NCBI GenBank assembly: GCA_025996865.1
Contig: BNTV01000049.1
Coordinates: forward strand, 1 to 34,152
Length of the DNA: 34,152 nucleotides
Direction of reading: 5' to 3'
Source: Bacteroidia bacterium
Lineage (GTDB): Bacteria; Bacteroidota; Bacteroidia; Bacteroidales; Azobacteroidaceae
The notes under the pieces were generated by a model. It ran no database searches, was not told where the DNA came from, and worked only from the letters and a program-made list of their open reading frames with translations. The position numbers and the translations under genes were made by a program. Positions 34,032-34,152 of the stretch are shown here, piece by piece; positions within the stretch are counted from its first letter, which is position 1, and each line of letters opens with the position of its first letter.

Positions 34032-34152
34032 GTAAGCATTCGGTAATCTACTCTTGCGGATTTTTTTCCGCCCAGTTCATAGGGAGCAAATCGGCTAGTT
34101 CGTTTACTTTGTGTTCATTGATACGATTCAGGACATCGGTCAACCATTCTGT
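34032..34152 (-). mobile_element. IS66-type insertion sequence, one end only
   Basis: The transposase C-terminus runs in from the right edge. GTAAGCATTCGGTAA at 34032, 16 bases beyond its stop, begins with the GTAA typical of IS66 terminal inverted repeats, so the element probably ends at 34032. The other end is outside the window, so target-site duplication cannot be checked. Confidence 0.65.
34048..34152 (-). CDS. IS66 family transposase, C-terminal fragment at the window edge
   Basis: Only the last 34 residues and the stop are in the window. The sequence WLTDVLNRINEHKVNELADL and then LLPMNW matches the C-terminal helical domain of IS66 transposases, which ends with a conserved LLPWNW-like motif a short distance before the stop. 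The catalytic DDE region is off the right edge, so whether the element is intact cannot be judged. Confidence 0.85.
   Translation of the reverse strand, partial: TEWLTDVLNRINEHKVNELADLLPMNWAEKNPQE

Overview
The window reads as a chromosomal segment of a Bacteroidales-type Bacteroidota. It has two SusC/SusD pairs, lipoproteins with short Bacteroidetes-type lipoboxes, an ECF-sigma/FecR/SusC signalling set and several TAnnTTTG (-7) promoters. Genus cannot be fixed from the sequence alone; a host-associated or gut-type Bacteroidales is an inference.

Layout. (A) 1-9699, plus strand: polysaccharide utilization locus 1. It holds the 3' end of a SusC receptor, a SusD lipoprotein, a terminator, then an unusual 1143-aa protein (carbohydrate-binding-like domain, FAD oxidoreductase, discoidin-like domain, complete M14 zinc carboxypeptidase-like domain), a GNAT acetyltransferase, a beta-propeller glycosidase-like lipoprotein and a six-hairpin (MGH1/GH63-like) glycosidase. 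(B) 9700-14700: a scrap zone dominated by AAA-ATPase-like/PD-(D/E)XK proteins in three states: an internally deleted pseudogene, a copy that has lost its nuclease domain, and one intact minus-strand copy. It also holds a 176-bp duplicated piece of locus 1, a thioredoxin-fold remnant and a small two-helix membrane protein. (C) 14882-28280, minus strand: locus 2, read from high to low coordinates as ECF sigma, FecR anti-sigma, STN-containing SusC, SusD, a fibronectin-type lipoprotein in the SusE position, a six-hairpin glycosidase, a GH99/GH71-like glycosidase with a C-terminal DOMON/CBM9-like domain, and a Tat-exported Gfo/Idh/MocA oxidoreductase. (D) 28285-33771, minus strand: mostly housekeeping genes: thymidine kinase, RecA, a saccharopine/carboxynorspermidine dehydrogenase-type enzyme, Xaa-Pro aminopeptidase and an exosortase-family membrane protein. 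(E) 33772-34152: a non-coding stretch with a perfect inverted repeat, then the C-terminal end of an IS66-type transposase running off the window.

How the genes fit together. Locus 2 looks like a complete regulated uptake system. The SusC STN domain would signal substrate arrival to FecR, releasing the ECF sigma factor to drive the SusCD and glycosidase genes. The two loci converge, and the AAA/PD-(D/E)XK scrap zone lies exactly between their 3' ends. The glycan targets cannot be read from sequence; no sulfatases or polysaccharide lyases are seen. The points most worth a second look are the FAD-oxidoreductase/M14 fusion, the trio of AAA/PD-(D/E)XK genes with the duplicated glycosidase fragment, and the exosortase gene overlapping pepP.
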